Position numbers and translations under genes: made by a program. A stretch of 64,000 nt of DNA from Candidatus Lernaella stagnicola (lineage in GTDB: Bacteria; Lernaellota; Lernaellaia; Lernaellales; Lernaellaceae). Where the stretch lies: assembly GCA_030765525.1 (NCBI GenBank), contig JAVCCK010000042.1:164797-228796 (forward strand), in the 5' to 3' direction. Positions 44,312-54,051 of this stretch are shown one piece after another. Numbering within the stretch: position 1 is the first letter of the stretch; every line of letters starts with the position of its first letter. A model generated the notes under the pieces. The model saw nothing but the letters and a program-made list of their open reading frames with translations, made no database searches and had not been told where the DNA came from.

Positions 44312-45103
44312 TCAGGCCGCCGGCGTGCCCTCGTCGTCGGGATTCGCCAATCCCGCCACCAGCGTCGCCGCTTCGATGATCCGCGCCAACTCCTTGTCGC
44401 GGCAATCCATGATCATCGCGTCCACGCCGTACCAGACCGCCAACGCAGCGCAGGCGCGGTGAATCGCGCGGCGGTGCCGCCGCCCAAAGGAAAGATTGGA
44501 CAACCCGAGGCAGGCCTTGGTATGCGGGAACTTGTCCTTGATGGCTCGCAGCACTTCGAACATCACCTGCCCGCTTTCCGGGTAGGAGACCAAGGGCATC
44601 GCGATGGCATCCAGAAACAAACGCTCGGGCGGCAGCTTGGCGTCCATCGCGCGCAAGTAGATCTTCCGGCAGACGGCGAGTCGGGTTTGCGGGTCGAGTG
44701 AAAAATGGCTGTCGTCGGAGGCCAGCACGATGAGCCCCGCGTCGTGTTCCAAAGCCAGGTCGAGCATCTCGCCCAAGTGCTTGCGACCGGCGGTTGACGA
44801 GTTGATCAGCAGTTTGCGTTTACCCGCCACGTGCGGCGCGACCTGGGCGATCACTTCCGGATTGGGATTGTCCAGGCACAAGCCTACGTTTCCGGCTTCC
44901 AAGGCCTGATAAACGAGCCACACCAAATCATCCACCATGTGGGAAACGGCCTTGCCGTCCCAACCGGCATGGAGGTCCAAGTAGTCGCAGCCGGCGGCGA
45001 TTTGTTCCTGTATGATCGATCGAATCATGATCGTGTCGCGACTGTCCACAGCGCGCGCCACCACGTTGTCGGTTACGGAAACAGCGTCGGCAATGCGGAT
45101 CAT
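44312..45103 (-). CDS. Pterin-binding (methyltetrahydrofolate) methyltransferase, MeTr-like
   Basis: This 263-residue TIM-barrel protein belongs to the DHPS/MeTr superfamily. Motifs are AAGCDYLDLHAGWDGK, CLDNPNPEVIAQVAPHVAGKRKLLINSST and the MeTr signature CLGLSNLSFGRRHR. Such proteins transfer the methyl group of methyl-tetrahydrofolate to a corrinoid protein. No corrinoid protein or other Wood-Ljungdahl genes are adjacent. It diverges from a DUF169-like gene with a 111-bp gap. The specific acceptor is unknown. Confidence 0.82.
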   Translation of the reverse strand: MIRIADAVSVTDNVVARAVDSRDTIMIRSIIQEQIAAGCDYLDLHAGWDGKAVSHMVDDLVWLVYQALEAGNVGLCLDNPNPEVIAQVAPHVAGKRKLLINSSTAGRKHLGEMLDLALEHDAGLIVLASDDSHFSLDPQTRLAVCRKIYLRAMDAKLPPERLFLDAIAMPLVSYPESGQVMFEVLRAIKDKFPHTKACLGLSNLSFGRRHRRAIHRACAALAVWYGVDAMIMDCRDKELARIIEAATLVAGLANPDDEGTPAA

Positions 45104-45214
45104 GGAACCTCGCGTTGTTGGATCGATTCACCTTACGCCAGAGGGACGCCGCAGGTAAACCGCTCTTTATTCGCCGCGCGTCTTTCGTTATCGTGCCGCA
45201 GACAAGGAGGTGTC

Positions 45215-45976
45215 ATGGCAATCCATCTGCCGGTACCGCCGGTCGGCGCCAAGGTACTGGACTCACTACCGGAAACGATGACCGACACGCCGATTTTTCA
45301 CGGCGTGAGCTTTTGCGAAGCCGTGGACCAGGCGGCGCATGGCAGGGCGCATTTCGTGACAGCCGAATCGATCCACACCTGCCGGTGGGTGCCGCCGGTG
45401 CTCGGATTCGTCGAACCTTCGTCGAAATTTGAGGAAGACATCGCCCCGACGCTGCCGCCGGGCACCGCCGGAGTTTTTCTCGCCTTGCTCGCCAACTTTC
45501 CCGAGTCCTGGGAGCCCGACGTGGTCATCGTGAAGGCCGCACCCGAGATTTTAAGCCGCTTAGCGGAAATGGTCGGGTGGGACATGGCGGCGTGGGATTA
45601 CGTGGAGGAGGATCGCATCGCCAAAAGCGCACTCAAGCGCCTCCGGGAAGAAGATCGAAGCTGGCGCACGAAACTGATCAAACCGTTCAATAACGCGCTG
45701 GCGGCGATGGATAAGATTCCCGGCTTCAAGAAAGCGACGATCCTCGCGTTCAAAAGCGAAGCCGTGTCGGCGGCGTTCGAAGCCTTCATCAGCCGGGCGC
45801 TGGCCAGCATGTCGGTGTGCCGCAACTCGCTGGTCATCCCCTATTTATCGGGGCGATTCAACATTTCCTACCTATGCTCCGGCGGCGTGACCTGGGGCGG
45901 CAACTACCCCTTTCACCTGACCTCCGGCTGGCCGTGGAAGTTATGGCAGCGATTGGCTTCCGACGTGGATTGGTAG
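45215..45976 (+). CDS. DUF169-like protein
   Basis: This 253-residue soluble protein starts after AAGGAGG (MAIHLPVPPVGAKVLDSLPETM). It has the DUF169/ArCR-type order: a HGVSFCEAVDQAAHGRAHFVT block near residue 30 (FCEAV... with nearby Cys) and a central VVIVKAAPEILSRLAEM. It ends with SMSVCRNSLVIPYLSGRFNISYLCSGGVTWGGNYPFHLTSGWPW. Conserved Cys suggest metal or Fe-S binding. The family is uncharacterised; members are frequent in anaerobes with C1 metabolism, which fits the divergent MeTr gene. The assignment is by recall and moderate. Confidence 0.6.
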   Translation: MAIHLPVPPVGAKVLDSLPETMTDTPIFHGVSFCEAVDQAAHGRAHFVTAESIHTCRWVPPVLGFVEPSSKFEEDIAPTLPPGTAGVFLALLANFPESWEPDVVIVKAAPEILSRLAEMVGWDMAAWDYVEEDRIAKSALKRLREEDRSWRTKLIKPFNNALAAMDKIPGFKKATILAFKSEAVSAAFEAFISRALASMSVCRNSLVIPYLSGRFNISYLCSGGVTWGGNYPFHLTSGWPWKLWQRLASDVDW

Positions 45977-45979
45977 GGT

Positions 45980-46714
45980 CTACAGCAGCGAGCTTTCGCC
46001 GATACGTATCTGCAAGGGGTCGAGTGATTCGACCTGCGGTCCCAACGCGGCCGCAAGCAATTCGCCAAGGTTGTCGGCCTTGACGCCGCCCGAGATTTTG
46101 ATGCCCCGTGGGAAGTTTGCGCGCATCACCCTCAGCGCTGCGACGGTCGCTCCGCCTTTGCCGAATCCCGTACTCGTCTTGACGAAATTCACCCCGGCCA
46201 AACGACATAGATTACAGGCCTTGGCGATCGCCTCTTCATCGAGTTGACAGGTTTCCAAGATGACTTTCACTTTCGCGTCAAAACGCGTCGCAGCTTTGAC
46301 GACCGCCGCCAGGTCGGCTGTGACTTCCACCTCGCGCCCCGCCATTAGGCTGCGCCAGCGCAACACTGTGTCCACTTCCGACGCGCCCGCGTCGAGCACC
46401 CACTTGGTTTCGTCGCCCTTGATGCCGGGCCGATACTGGTCGCCCAAGGGAAAGCCCACAACCGCCGCAACCTTGATGTCGCTACGCCCGGCATTCAGGA
46501 AGCGCCGCACCACGCGTTCTACTTCCTCCGGCCGCACGCAAACGGCATACGGCGCTGGGTCCAACGCCAAGGTGGCGTCAAGAAACTCTTCCACGGCGCG
46601 GTCGTAAGCCATCAAGGGATCGGCCTCGGCACGGAAACACTCGGGACGGTCTAGAAAGGTATGGTCGCAAACACCGGCAACCTCGCGCGGCGCGAGTGCA
46701 CTGACGTCAATCAC
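45980..46714 (-). CDS. deoC: Deoxyribose-phosphate aldolase
   Basis: DeoC reversibly cleaves 2-deoxyribose 5-phosphate to glyceraldehyde 3-phosphate and acetaldehyde. The Schiff-base Lys is in GVNFVKTSTGFGKGGAT, the second Lys in KISGGVKA, and the catalytic Asp in GASEVDTVL. GTG at 46714 is chosen (244 residues) because AAGGGGG sits just before it. An upstream ATG (46765) would add 17 residues but lacks a ribosome binding site. It converges on the DUF169-like gene with a 3-bp gap. Confidence 0.93.
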   Translation of the reverse strand: MIDVSALAPREVAGVCDHTFLDRPECFRAEADPLMAYDRAVEEFLDATLALDPAPYAVCVRPEEVERVVRRFLNAGRSDIKVAAVVGFPLGDQYRPGIKGDETKWVLDAGASEVDTVLRWRSLMAGREVEVTADLAAVVKAATRFDAKVKVILETCQLDEEAIAKACNLCRLAGVNFVKTSTGFGKGGATVAALRVMRANFPRGIKISGGVKADNLGELLAAALGPQVESLDPLQIRIGESSLL

Positions 46715-46970
46715 AGTATCCCCCTTGTTGCGAACATCACTGTCGCGTGGCGAGGATTTTACCATAGAACTGTTTCGACAACGAACCGATTAACTGTTCT
46801 TTTGTGTTTTTGTTTCTCCGGCGCGTCGGCCGCCGCCCGCAAGCCGGTTCAGTGTTGATGCAATCCGAATGTGTCGGATGACGCCTTTTTCCCAGCATTG
46901 CCCAAGCCCGCTTCCGCCCACATAATAGAGTCGGCCACCGGCTCCGTAACACCGGTGGAAAGAGGACATT

Positions 46971-49139
46971 ATGCGACCTTCCATTTGGATGGCCCTTTTG
47001 TTGTTGCTGGTCATTTCGCTTGCCTTTGCCTGCGCCGGTGACGACGACGATGACAACGACGACGTCGGTGACGATGACGACGATAATGACGACGACGACA
47101 ATGACGATAACGACAACGACGATGACAATAACGACGACGACGATGACGACGACACGACACCCGAAGGCCTACCCACCTTCAGCAAATTCGTGACGCCGAA
47201 CGAGTCGCCATTGCCTCCGTCGGTCGACGCCTGCGCGGTGTACCGCCAGGAGCAATGCCAAACGGGGACCGTGCATCGCTGCGCCATCTACGACGGCGGC
47301 AGCAAGGATTGGGTCGTCGATCCCGACCCCTGGGTCGAACAGACATTCAACTACGACCGCTACTTCGACCTGTACAACCGCATGGAAGGCCAACACGCCG
47401 CCTTCATCATGACGCAGTCCATGCCTCCCGGCACACCCGAGGAAACGTGGAGCGACCCACAGTACTTCCAGGAATACGACGGCTACGGCGATGCTGCGGG
47501 TTGGACCGGCACGGCGCTGCTGGCCGCGGCCGCGCGTTACGCCTCGACCGGCACCGACGCCGACTATGAACGCATGCTGGCCCACTTCGAATCCACGGCG
47601 TTCCAATATGAAGCCAACGAAATTCCCGGCCTGCTGATACGCAGCCACTTCGCCATGATGGAAGAAGGCGGGCCGAGCCATCCGATCGGACTGGCCGGCA
47701 TGGCCGTCACCGAGTACCACGAACCCGGCGACTGGCACTTCCGCTATCCGCTTTCCGAAGCGATGCTCGAGCGCCTGCCCGCGTATTACACCGAAGGCGT
47801 GGAAGTCGGCGGCGAGCACTGGGACGTGACGCCCGTGTGGATGGGCGACGCCTCTCGCGATATGTACGTCCGCGGCTTACCCGGCGTCATGCTCGCCTAC
47901 GATCTGCTCGAGGACCAAGGCCCGCGCGAACAGCACCTGCGGCAAGTGATCCAAACCGAGATCCCCTGCACGCTCAATCGCATGAAGAAAATGCGAATCC
48001 GCAACCTGCAGTCCAATCCGATCATTGTCGAGGCCGTCGCGGCATACCTGGGTTCCGACCGCCTGCTGCTGGACCCCGACGACATCGACATTACGCAAGT
48101 CGACGAAATCACCGCCTACGTCATGGAACAGCCCAACCCCGATTACATGGACGCCTTCGACGACACTTGTCCCGACGGCCCGCCGATGGAAGTCGATCCC
48201 GAGTACGACTTTGACGCCTCCGACTTTCTGGGCTTCATGCTCGATTTCACCCAATTGGTCATACGCATGCAGCGCCAGGGAGTCGTCCCGGTGGCGTGGT
48301 TGATGGCGCCTACGGTCAACGGCGGCGAAATCGTTTTCATGACGCAATGGGCGCTGGCCGCCCACTACCTGACCGGCGATTCTCGCTACCTGGATTTCGT
48401 GGAAGGTCTCCAGCAGGAGTTGCAGTACTGGGAGGTGATCAACCTGATGGGCTCGTTCTACATGCCCAAATGGTGCCGCCCCCACTACGGACCCAGCCTG
48501 CTGTACCCCTCACTGTGGAACATGCAGAACCGCATCGACAAAAGCATCTACCCGGAATACTGGACCAACCTCGCCGGAGCCATCGCCGAGGAAATGCGGC
48601 ACAAAGACCTGGAACAAGCCAACGACGGCTATTTCGGCATCCTGTACGGCACCATGGTCGACGACCAGGTTGACGCCGGTCGGCAGGATTACCTTGATTT
48701 CATCGTCGACATGCTGGCCAACGCGGGCCAATACGGTGTGACAGATCGCAACGAGCCGCGCCGTAACTATTCTGTGGATTGGCGTGAGGACCCGCCGCCG
48801 GGCGTCCAAATCGAGGAGCTATCCGAAGATGACCGCGACATGTACTTGGAAGATATCACTTTGTTCGGGCTCGTCATTGTCGAGGGGTGGATCGAAGACG
48901 AGTTCGCACGCGCCGTCGAAGGCATGCCGGTCCAGTACCGCGTCCCCGGAGACTTCCAATGGCAGATGGACCCCTTCATGCTCTACCGCAGTTACGGAGG
49001 CCGTGAAGCTACCGTCCAGTACGCCGCCATGGGCTTCCCGGTCACTTACTGGGTCGGCCGCATGCAAGGGCTGATCGACGCCGGCGCCGGCACCGCCCTG
49101 GGCTGGCAGGATACCGGCGTGCCGTGCGACGTAGAGTGA
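46971..49139 (+). CDS. Large poly-Asp-linker lipoprotein, possible alpha/alpha-toroid fold
   Basis: A 722-residue predicted lipoprotein: signal peptide with lipobox (AFAC), then about 40 residues of almost pure Asp/Asn (GDDDDDNDDVGDDDDD...). AAGAGGACATT precedes the ATG. The mature domain is helix-rich with aromatic and acidic segments (WTGTALLAAAARYASTGTDADYERMLAHFES, FMTQWALAAHYLTGDSRYLDFVEGLQQEL). This pattern is typical of (alpha/alpha)-toroid glycoside hydrolases or lyases. No family-specific catalytic signature was recognised. A surface carbohydrate-active role is inference. Confidence 0.8.
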   Translation: MRPSIWMALLLLLVISLAFACAGDDDDDNDDVGDDDDDNDDDDNDDNDNDDDNNDDDDDDDTTPEGLPTFSKFVTPNESPLPPSVDACAVYRQEQCQTGTVHRCAIYDGGSKDWVVDPDPWVEQTFNYDRYFDLYNRMEGQHAAFIMTQSMPPGTPEETWSDPQYFQEYDGYGDAAGWTGTALLAAAARYASTGTDADYERMLAHFESTAFQYEANEIPGLLIRSHFAMMEEGGPSHPIGLAGMAVTEYHEPGDWHFRYPLSEAMLERLPAYYTEGVEVGGEHWDVTPVWMGDASRDMYVRGLPGVMLAYDLLEDQGPREQHLRQVIQTEIPCTLNRMKKMRIRNLQSNPIIVEAVAAYLGSDRLLLDPDDIDITQVDEITAYVMEQPNPDYMDAFDDTCPDGPPMEVDPEYDFDASDFLGFMLDFTQLVIRMQRQGVVPVAWLMAPTVNGGEIVFMTQWALAAHYLTGDSRYLDFVEGLQQELQYWEVINLMGSFYMPKWCRPHYGPSLLYPSLWNMQNRIDKSIYPEYWTNLAGAIAEEMRHKDLEQANDGYFGILYGTMVDDQVDAGRQDYLDFIVDMLANAGQYGVTDRNEPRRNYSVDWREDPPPGVQIEELSEDDRDMYLEDITLFGLVIVEGWIEDEFARAVEGMPVQYRVPGDFQWQMDPFMLYRSYGGREATVQYAAMGFPVTYWVGRMQGLIDAGAGTALGWQDTGVPCDVE

Positions 49140-49247
49140 CCGGCGTCTTCGCCGCCTTTACGAGCCCCAGGCACCACGTAGGGGCCGGCCCCGTTCATTC
49201 GCCTCCGTCGTCGGTGTCGAAGGTTGGCTCAGATTCGAAACGGACCA

Positions 49248-50825
49248 TTAGCGTCCGAATTGCAGGTAACATACTTCTCCGGAAATCGTGACAACCAACT
49301 CGCCGGCATCCGTTTCTCCGGAGTCGATCTGTTCTCCATCCTGATCATAGAGCACCCACTGAGCTGCCACATCATCAGGAAACGGGATGGTGACCTGAGT
49401 CTCCTGGAATATCATACTACCGTCATGCCACAGAGCCACCGTCCAGAGATCGGCGTCACTCGCCAAAACATATGCATAGTCGCCGTTATCCCACCCAAGA
49501 GCCTCGCCAAGATCGCCGGCATAGTGGGCATCGCCAACTATTTCGCTGGCGCCAATTAGGGCCATATAGGAAGGTTTCGGATCGGTCTCCTCCGTGTCCT
49601 CCGGATAAGTAAACAGACCGAAATAATCTTCGGTGGGCAAAGAAGCACTACCGGAGCCGTCCCAGAACGTATACCAATCATAGATAGCGACTCCCGCTTT
49701 CATGGCAAATTGCAGACTCCTGGCCAAGTAAGCCGCTTGACGATCATCGTTGATAATCAGGCTGGGCCACCCGACTTCAGTGAATTGAATCTCTTTATCC
49801 GGACACCCCATAATATTGAGGATATTGCGAACCTGCTCCACCATCACCAACATGCTCGGGTAGTGGTAGAAACCCAAATCCAAATCAAACTCGGGGCACG
49901 GTTGCTGCAAAAACGAATATGGGTGAATAGACATCGCATCAAAATAGTCGCAAATGTCGCTATGTTCTTCCCAAACGCGATACAGGAAATTCCAGACACC
50001 CATCTCATGGAACAGTTTCATCTCAAAACCGGAAAGACCGCCAAAGATCACCGTCGCGTCCGGATCGTTTTCATGAACCGCCGTGTAAGCCGCTTTTAGT
50101 ATCGTGCCGTAGTGTTCGGGGTTGGGTTCCGGTTTCCAGAAACGGGATGTATTTTGCTCGTTCCAGACTTCGTAATTGTCGATACGGTCACCATAATGTT
50201 CCGCCAGATGACCGGTATAATCGGCGTATTCCACCGGATCGATATCGTCGTTCAATCCACTAGGCGTAGCCCAATCTGGGCTATTCAAAAAGATGGCGGT
50301 AACTTCCAAACCGGCGTCAAGACAAAGATCGGTCATCGTGTCGAGTCCGTCGAAATTCCAAACATTGTCTTCCGGTTCGATGTTTGACCAATGGAAATCG
50401 GTTCGCACCATGGTCATATTGGCTTCGACCAATTTCTCGATTTCGAATTCACGCTTCCAACTATAGGCGGTGCCGCGACTCATATGACTGGAAACACCAA
50501 GAATTTCTGCAAGCATTTTTCCGCTTGGATTCATCCCATCATAAGCATCGGGGAGCACGGTATCGTCATCGCCGGTATCGTCATCCCCCGTATCATCATC
50601 GCTTGAGTCATCATCGCCCGAGTCATCATCGCCTGAGTCATCATCGATAGTATCATCATCACCGGTGTCGTCATCATCCACAGTATCGTCATCGACGGCA
50701 TCATCATCACTATCGGGTTGATCGTCATTATCGTCATCGTCAGCGTCGCCACATCCGCTGAAGGCAATGGCGAGCAAAGCCATCATGATCAATAACAATA
50801 ATTGGGAGAACCTATTCAATTTCAT
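49248..50825 (-). CDS. Clan GH-A glycoside hydrolase-like lipoprotein with poly-Asp linker
   Basis: The 525-residue reading starts at MKLNRFSQLLLLIMMALLAIAFSGC after GGAGGCTACAAA. An in-frame upstream extension is rejected. After the lipobox Cys comes a 70-residue Asp-rich linker (DDDDTGDDDTIDDDSGDDD...). The TIM barrel shows the clan GH-A pair: acid/base Glu in NYEVWNEQNTSRFW and nucleophile Glu in EIQFTEVGWPSL. Other blocks are MVRTDFHWSNIEP and DYFDAMSIHPY. It is closest in style to GH39/GH5 enzymes. A C-terminal beta domain follows the barrel. Confidence 0.85.
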   Translation of the reverse strand: MKLNRFSQLLLLIMMALLAIAFSGCGDADDDDNDDQPDSDDDAVDDDTVDDDDTGDDDTIDDDSGDDDSGDDDSSDDDTGDDDTGDDDTVLPDAYDGMNPSGKMLAEILGVSSHMSRGTAYSWKREFEIEKLVEANMTMVRTDFHWSNIEPEDNVWNFDGLDTMTDLCLDAGLEVTAIFLNSPDWATPSGLNDDIDPVEYADYTGHLAEHYGDRIDNYEVWNEQNTSRFWKPEPNPEHYGTILKAAYTAVHENDPDATVIFGGLSGFEMKLFHEMGVWNFLYRVWEEHSDICDYFDAMSIHPYSFLQQPCPEFDLDLGFYHYPSMLVMVEQVRNILNIMGCPDKEIQFTEVGWPSLIINDDRQAAYLARSLQFAMKAGVAIYDWYTFWDGSGSASLPTEDYFGLFTYPEDTEETDPKPSYMALIGASEIVGDAHYAGDLGEALGWDNGDYAYVLASDADLWTVALWHDGSMIFQETQVTIPFPDDVAAQWVLYDQDGEQIDSGETDAGELVVTISGEVCYLQFGR

Positions 50826-50913
50826 TTTGTAGCCTCCAAAGTTGACGTTCCTAGAATACACATTCTGGCAAGTCGTGACATGAGGTGGAGGGGCGACCGT
50901 AGCCGCCCCAGAG

Positions 50914-51110
50914 AATCGGCAGCCGCAGCCATCACCGTCGTCGTCATCGTCGCCGTCGGTCGTGTCGCTATCGGTAGTGTCGTCATCGACGACGTCGTCG
51001 TCAACGGTCTCCTCGTCAGTTGTAAGCCCAAGCACTGCCTGGGGCGCGCCGAGCGACCAACGGGAGCGGTTGCGGTGGCAGTGACGTCGCCGGATGCACG
51101 CGGTTTTGAG
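50914..51110 (-). pseudogene. Possible relic of a gene 3' end encoding a poly-Asp-CGC tail
   Basis: The 378-bp gap 50826-51203 holds, on the minus strand, an open frame without a credible start. It reads GLTTDEETVDDDVVDDDTTDSDTTDGDDDDDGDGCGCRF. This is the same kind of Asp-rich tail followed by Cys as in the protein ending DDDKGCCG at 28202. Nothing upstream looks coding in the same frame, and it runs into the next gene without a stop. A decayed or recombined gene end is plausible but unproven. Confidence 0.3.
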
Positions 51111-51171
51111 TCAAAGCTCAGCCTTGCCGGACCTTGCCCGGTCCAGGCTCAGCTTGGGGCTGGGTGAGGAC

Positions 51172-51198
51172 AAAAAAAGCCACGCCCGGAGGCGTGGC
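51172..51198 (-). terminator. Rho-independent terminator after tRNA-Phe
   Basis: A perfect 8-bp stem (GCCACGCC/GGCGTGGC, 4-base loop) is followed on the minus strand by seven T. It lies six bases past the CCA end of the tRNA gene. Confidence 0.92.
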
Positions 51199-51203
51199 TT
51201 TCG

Positions 51204-51279
<76 letters not shown>

Positions 51280-51295
51280 ACGTGAGAACTCGCGG

Positions 51296-51324
51296 AGTGT
51301 ACCCAATCGCCAGATAGGGGTCAA
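51296..51324 (-). promoter_or_regulatory. tRNA-Phe promoter
   Basis: On the minus strand TTGACC, a 17-bp spacer and TACACT end 16 bases before the first tRNA nucleotide. This is a strong sigma-70-type match. Confidence 0.7.
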
Positions 51325-51408
51325 GACCAATCCAACGGGGGTTTCGCGAGCAAAAAAAGCTCGGTTAACGCCCCACAATTACGCCGTCTCGTGTATGATG
51401 CTGCGGTT

Positions 51409-52125
51409 ATGATTCGCATCGATTGCCATAGTCACAGTGCCGCTTCCTGGGACGCTCTGACGCTGTTTGACCAATACCTGCGCGACGCCGAATCCGCCGG
51501 GCTCGACGCCGTGATCGTCACCGACCACAACACTCTCGACGGCTATCACCGCTTGCGGGAGATCGATTCCCCCGTGCGCTTGATTCCGGGCGTGGAGATC
51601 AACACCCGCGACGGCGAGGTGCTCGCCTATTTCGTCGATGAAGCGCCCCCCGCGGGCCGGTCCGTCGAATGGACCGTCGATTTCATCCACGACCACGGCG
51701 GACTGGTCGTATTGCCGCATATCTTCGCCCGCTCCGCGCCGGTGAGACTGCGCCCACCCGCCCTCTGGCGCGCCCTGGAACTGTGCGACGCGGTCGAAGG
51801 CCTCAACGCCCGAGTCGAGTCGGCGTCGGCCGACGCCCGCGCGGTGGAATACGCGGCGCGTTTCGGCAAGCCGTTGACAGCCGGTTCCGACGCGCACGTG
51901 CCCGGCGATCTGGGCCGCGCTTACCTGCAAATGGAGGACTTCGAGGGGCCGGCGGATTTCCTGGCGAAATTGGCCGCGGCGCGTCCGGTCTTGCATCGGC
52001 GGTCCACGATGTTGGAGAATCTGGTAAATTTCGCACGTATTGTGATCGTCACGCGGCAGATCCCCCGCATAGTGCGGGATTTGCTTGGCTTTGCCGCGTT
52101 GAAAGGACCGGCGCATCGTGAGTGA
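51409..52125 (+). CDS. PHP-domain metal-dependent phosphoesterase-like protein
   Basis: The 238-residue reading starts at MIRIDCHSHSAASWDALTLFDQYL. PHP metal-ligand motifs are in order: DCHSH, VTDHN, GVEINTRDGEVLAYF, LPHIFA and GSDAHVPGDLG. The family hydrolyses phosphoester bonds in nucleotides, DNA or sugar phosphates using three metal ions. The next gene begins 8 bp before this stop, so the two are translationally coupled. The substrate is unknown. An upstream in-frame ATG is open but has no ribosome binding site. Confidence 0.88.
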   Translation: MIRIDCHSHSAASWDALTLFDQYLRDAESAGLDAVIVTDHNTLDGYHRLREIDSPVRLIPGVEINTRDGEVLAYFVDEAPPAGRSVEWTVDFIHDHGGLVVLPHIFARSAPVRLRPPALWRALELCDAVEGLNARVESASADARAVEYAARFGKPLTAGSDAHVPGDLGRAYLQMEDFEGPADFLAKLAAARPVLHRRSTMLENLVNFARIVIVTRQIPRIVRDLLGFAALKGPAHRE

Positions 52126-53227
52126 ATCCCGTGACCGTCGTTGGTTGTTTCGTCGTTTTCCCGCCCTGGCCGACCGCTTGCCGTGGCAGCAACTGGCCAA
52201 TCTGCCCACGCCTGTAGAGCGTTGCGAGAAATTCTCCGCGCGGCTCGGGGCCGAGGTTTGGATCAAGCGGGACGATCTGGATTCCGATCTCTATTCGGGC
52301 AACAAGCCGCGGAAATTCGAGTTCATCTTTGCCGATGCCGCCCGCTGCGGCGCGAAGCAGATCATGACGATGGGCAGCGTGGGATCCAACCACGCCGCCG
52401 CCACGAGCCTTTTCTGCTGCCGGCTCGGCTATCAACCGGTGCTGGCCGTCGTGCCGCAACCGGTGCTGAGCTACGTGCGGGAAAACATCCTGGTCGACCA
52501 CAGCTGCAACCCGATTTATCTGCTGTCGAGAAACGAGGCCGAGGCCGCGGTGAAAATGATGCTTCACTCGCGCCGCGTCGCGCATGAGACCGGCACGCCC
52601 CCCTACTTCATGTATTTCGGCGGCAGCAGCCGTATCGGCAACGTGGGCTTTGTCGAAGCGGGCTTGGAATTGGCCGCGCAAATAAAAGCCGGCGACATGC
52701 CCGAACCCAGCCGCATTTTCGTCGCCACCGGTTCTTGCGGCACGCACGCGGGTCTACTGGTCGGTCTGCGGGCCGCCGGGTCGAACGTGCGCGTGATCGG
52801 CGTGCGCATCGTGCCGAAAATCGTGACCAACAAACTGGTCGTGGCGACCCACGCGAACCTGGTCGCCTCCTATTTGCGGCACATCGACTCCACCTTTCCG
52901 GCGATGCATTTCAGCACCCGCGACATCGATTTGCTCGACGACTTTTTCGGCGGCGAATACGGGCGTCCCACCGCGGCAGGAAAAGAAGCGATCTTCCTCG
53001 CCCGCGACACCGACGGCATCGATCTGGACCCGACCTACACGGGCAAAGCCTTCGCCGGCCTGCTCGCGTATCTGTACAGCTGCCCTGATCGCCAGGCGCC
53101 GATCCTCTTTTGGCACACGAAAAACGGCCTGCCCCTCGACCGCTGGACCGAGGGCGTGGCGCCCGAGAGCCTGCCGCCGATGCTGCAGCGGTATTTCACC
53201 GAACCCCTCTACGACCCGGAGTTGTGA
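52118..53227 (+). CDS. PLP-dependent D-cysteine desulfhydrase / ACC deaminase family enzyme
   Basis: A 369-residue fold-type II PLP enzyme. Motifs are TPVERCEKFSARLGAEVWIKRDDLDSDLYSGNKPRKFEFI with the PLP Lys in GNKPRK, MGSVGSNHAAATSLF, and the phosphate loop FVATGSCGTHAGLLVGL. D-cysteine desulfhydrase, ACC deaminase and L-cysteate sulfo-lyase share this scaffold and cannot be separated by eye. It starts at GTG overlapping the PHP gene. A small exported protein gene follows 1 bp later, giving a three-gene operon. Confidence 0.85.
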   Translation: MSESRDRRWLFRRFPALADRLPWQQLANLPTPVERCEKFSARLGAEVWIKRDDLDSDLYSGNKPRKFEFIFADAARCGAKQIMTMGSVGSNHAAATSLFCCRLGYQPVLAVVPQPVLSYVRENILVDHSCNPIYLLSRNEAEAAVKMMLHSRRVAHETGTPPYFMYFGGSSRIGNVGFVEAGLELAAQIKAGDMPEPSRIFVATGSCGTHAGLLVGLRAAGSNVRVIGVRIVPKIVTNKLVVATHANLVASYLRHIDSTFPAMHFSTRDIDLLDDFFGGEYGRPTAAGKEAIFLARDTDGIDLDPTYTGKAFAGLLAYLYSCPDRQAPILFWHTKNGLPLDRWTEGVAPESLPPMLQRYFTEPLYDPEL

Positions 53228-53228
53228 G

Positions 53229-53684
53229 ATGAGAAAAATAGCTTCCCTGACCCTCGCCCTCGTGCTGCTTGCCACGATGGCGTGGGCCGCGGGCACTACG
53301 CCCGCCCAGCTCGACAATCTTCTGAAGCAATTGCAGGTTCAGGCGAAAACCGCGTCCGGCGGTGAACGCACATTCAAGCTCGGTTTTCGCGGTACGAAGC
53401 CGGAAAGCTTTTTGGTCCGCGCGATGCCCGAACAGCGCGTTGTGTATCTCGCCGTTCTCGACGTGGCGAAAATCCCCGCCGCGCAACTTGCGAAGTTTCA
53501 AACTCTGGCCAGGCTGAATTATCAAATCACCGTCGGCAAACTTGAGTGGGACCCGCAGAGCACCGAAGTGCGCCTCAGTTACACCTTCGCCGGTGAGCAG
53601 CCGGTGGATTTCCCCTCGTTCAAGGCGGTGGTGCAAACGCTGCTGGTCGCGGTCGAAACCGTGCGCAAGGAACTGAATAAGTAG
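53229..53684 (+). CDS. Small exported protein, YbjN-like
   Basis: A 151-residue protein with a signal peptide (MRKIASLTLALVLLATMAWAAG, cleavage after AWA). The mature domain (AKFQTLARLNYQITVGKLEWDPQSTEVRLSYTFAGEQPVDFPSFKAVVQTLLVAVETV) has the strand-strand-helix pattern of YbjN/type III secretion chaperone-like domains. That is a recall-level match only. It follows the PLP gene immediately and is probably cotranscribed. Confidence 0.75.
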   Translation: MRKIASLTLALVLLATMAWAAGTTPAQLDNLLKQLQVQAKTASGGERTFKLGFRGTKPESFLVRAMPEQRVVYLAVLDVAKIPAAQLAKFQTLARLNYQITVGKLEWDPQSTEVRLSYTFAGEQPVDFPSFKAVVQTLLVAVETVRKELNK

Positions 53685-53892
53685 CCGGCGCTTCGTTTCC
53701 TCTTCCGTTTGCGCCCGCTTCGTCAATCGCAGCAGCGAAATATCTCCGCTAAATAGTGAAAGCCTGAAGGATGTCTTCGTTTGGACATTTAAACGGATCA
53801 GCCGACGACGATATTGCACCGCGTAATTTTCCCGAAATCTTAGAGGGTCTGGAAACAGGTTCGTTTAAATGCGACCTTTGTTGGGGAAATAG

Positions 53893-53921
53893 TTGAATCT
53901 GGTACTATACAGGGGTATTAT
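53893..53921 (+). promoter_or_regulatory. Promoter of collagen-like lipoprotein gene
   Basis: TTGAAT, a 17-bp spacer and TATTAT form a strong sigma-70-type promoter. The predicted 5' leader is about 120 bases. The rest of the 367-bp gap 53685-54051 shows no gene and is AT-richer than its surroundings. Confidence 0.65.
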
Positions 53922-54051
53922 AAACCATCGCAATAAAGATTTTGGCGAAACCGGCTACACGAAGAGTGGCTTTTTCTGGGCGGTGTGCCTGGAGAGCCGA
54001 AATCGCAGCTTGAAATGGGGAACGTCGTTTGAAATTTTAGGGGAGGTTGTT

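Noticed and set aside
50826-51035. N-terminal extension of the GH-A lipoprotein containing DDDGDGCGC
   Set aside because: A strong ribosome binding site and signal peptide mark the start at 50825. The upstream frame is recorded separately as a possible relic.
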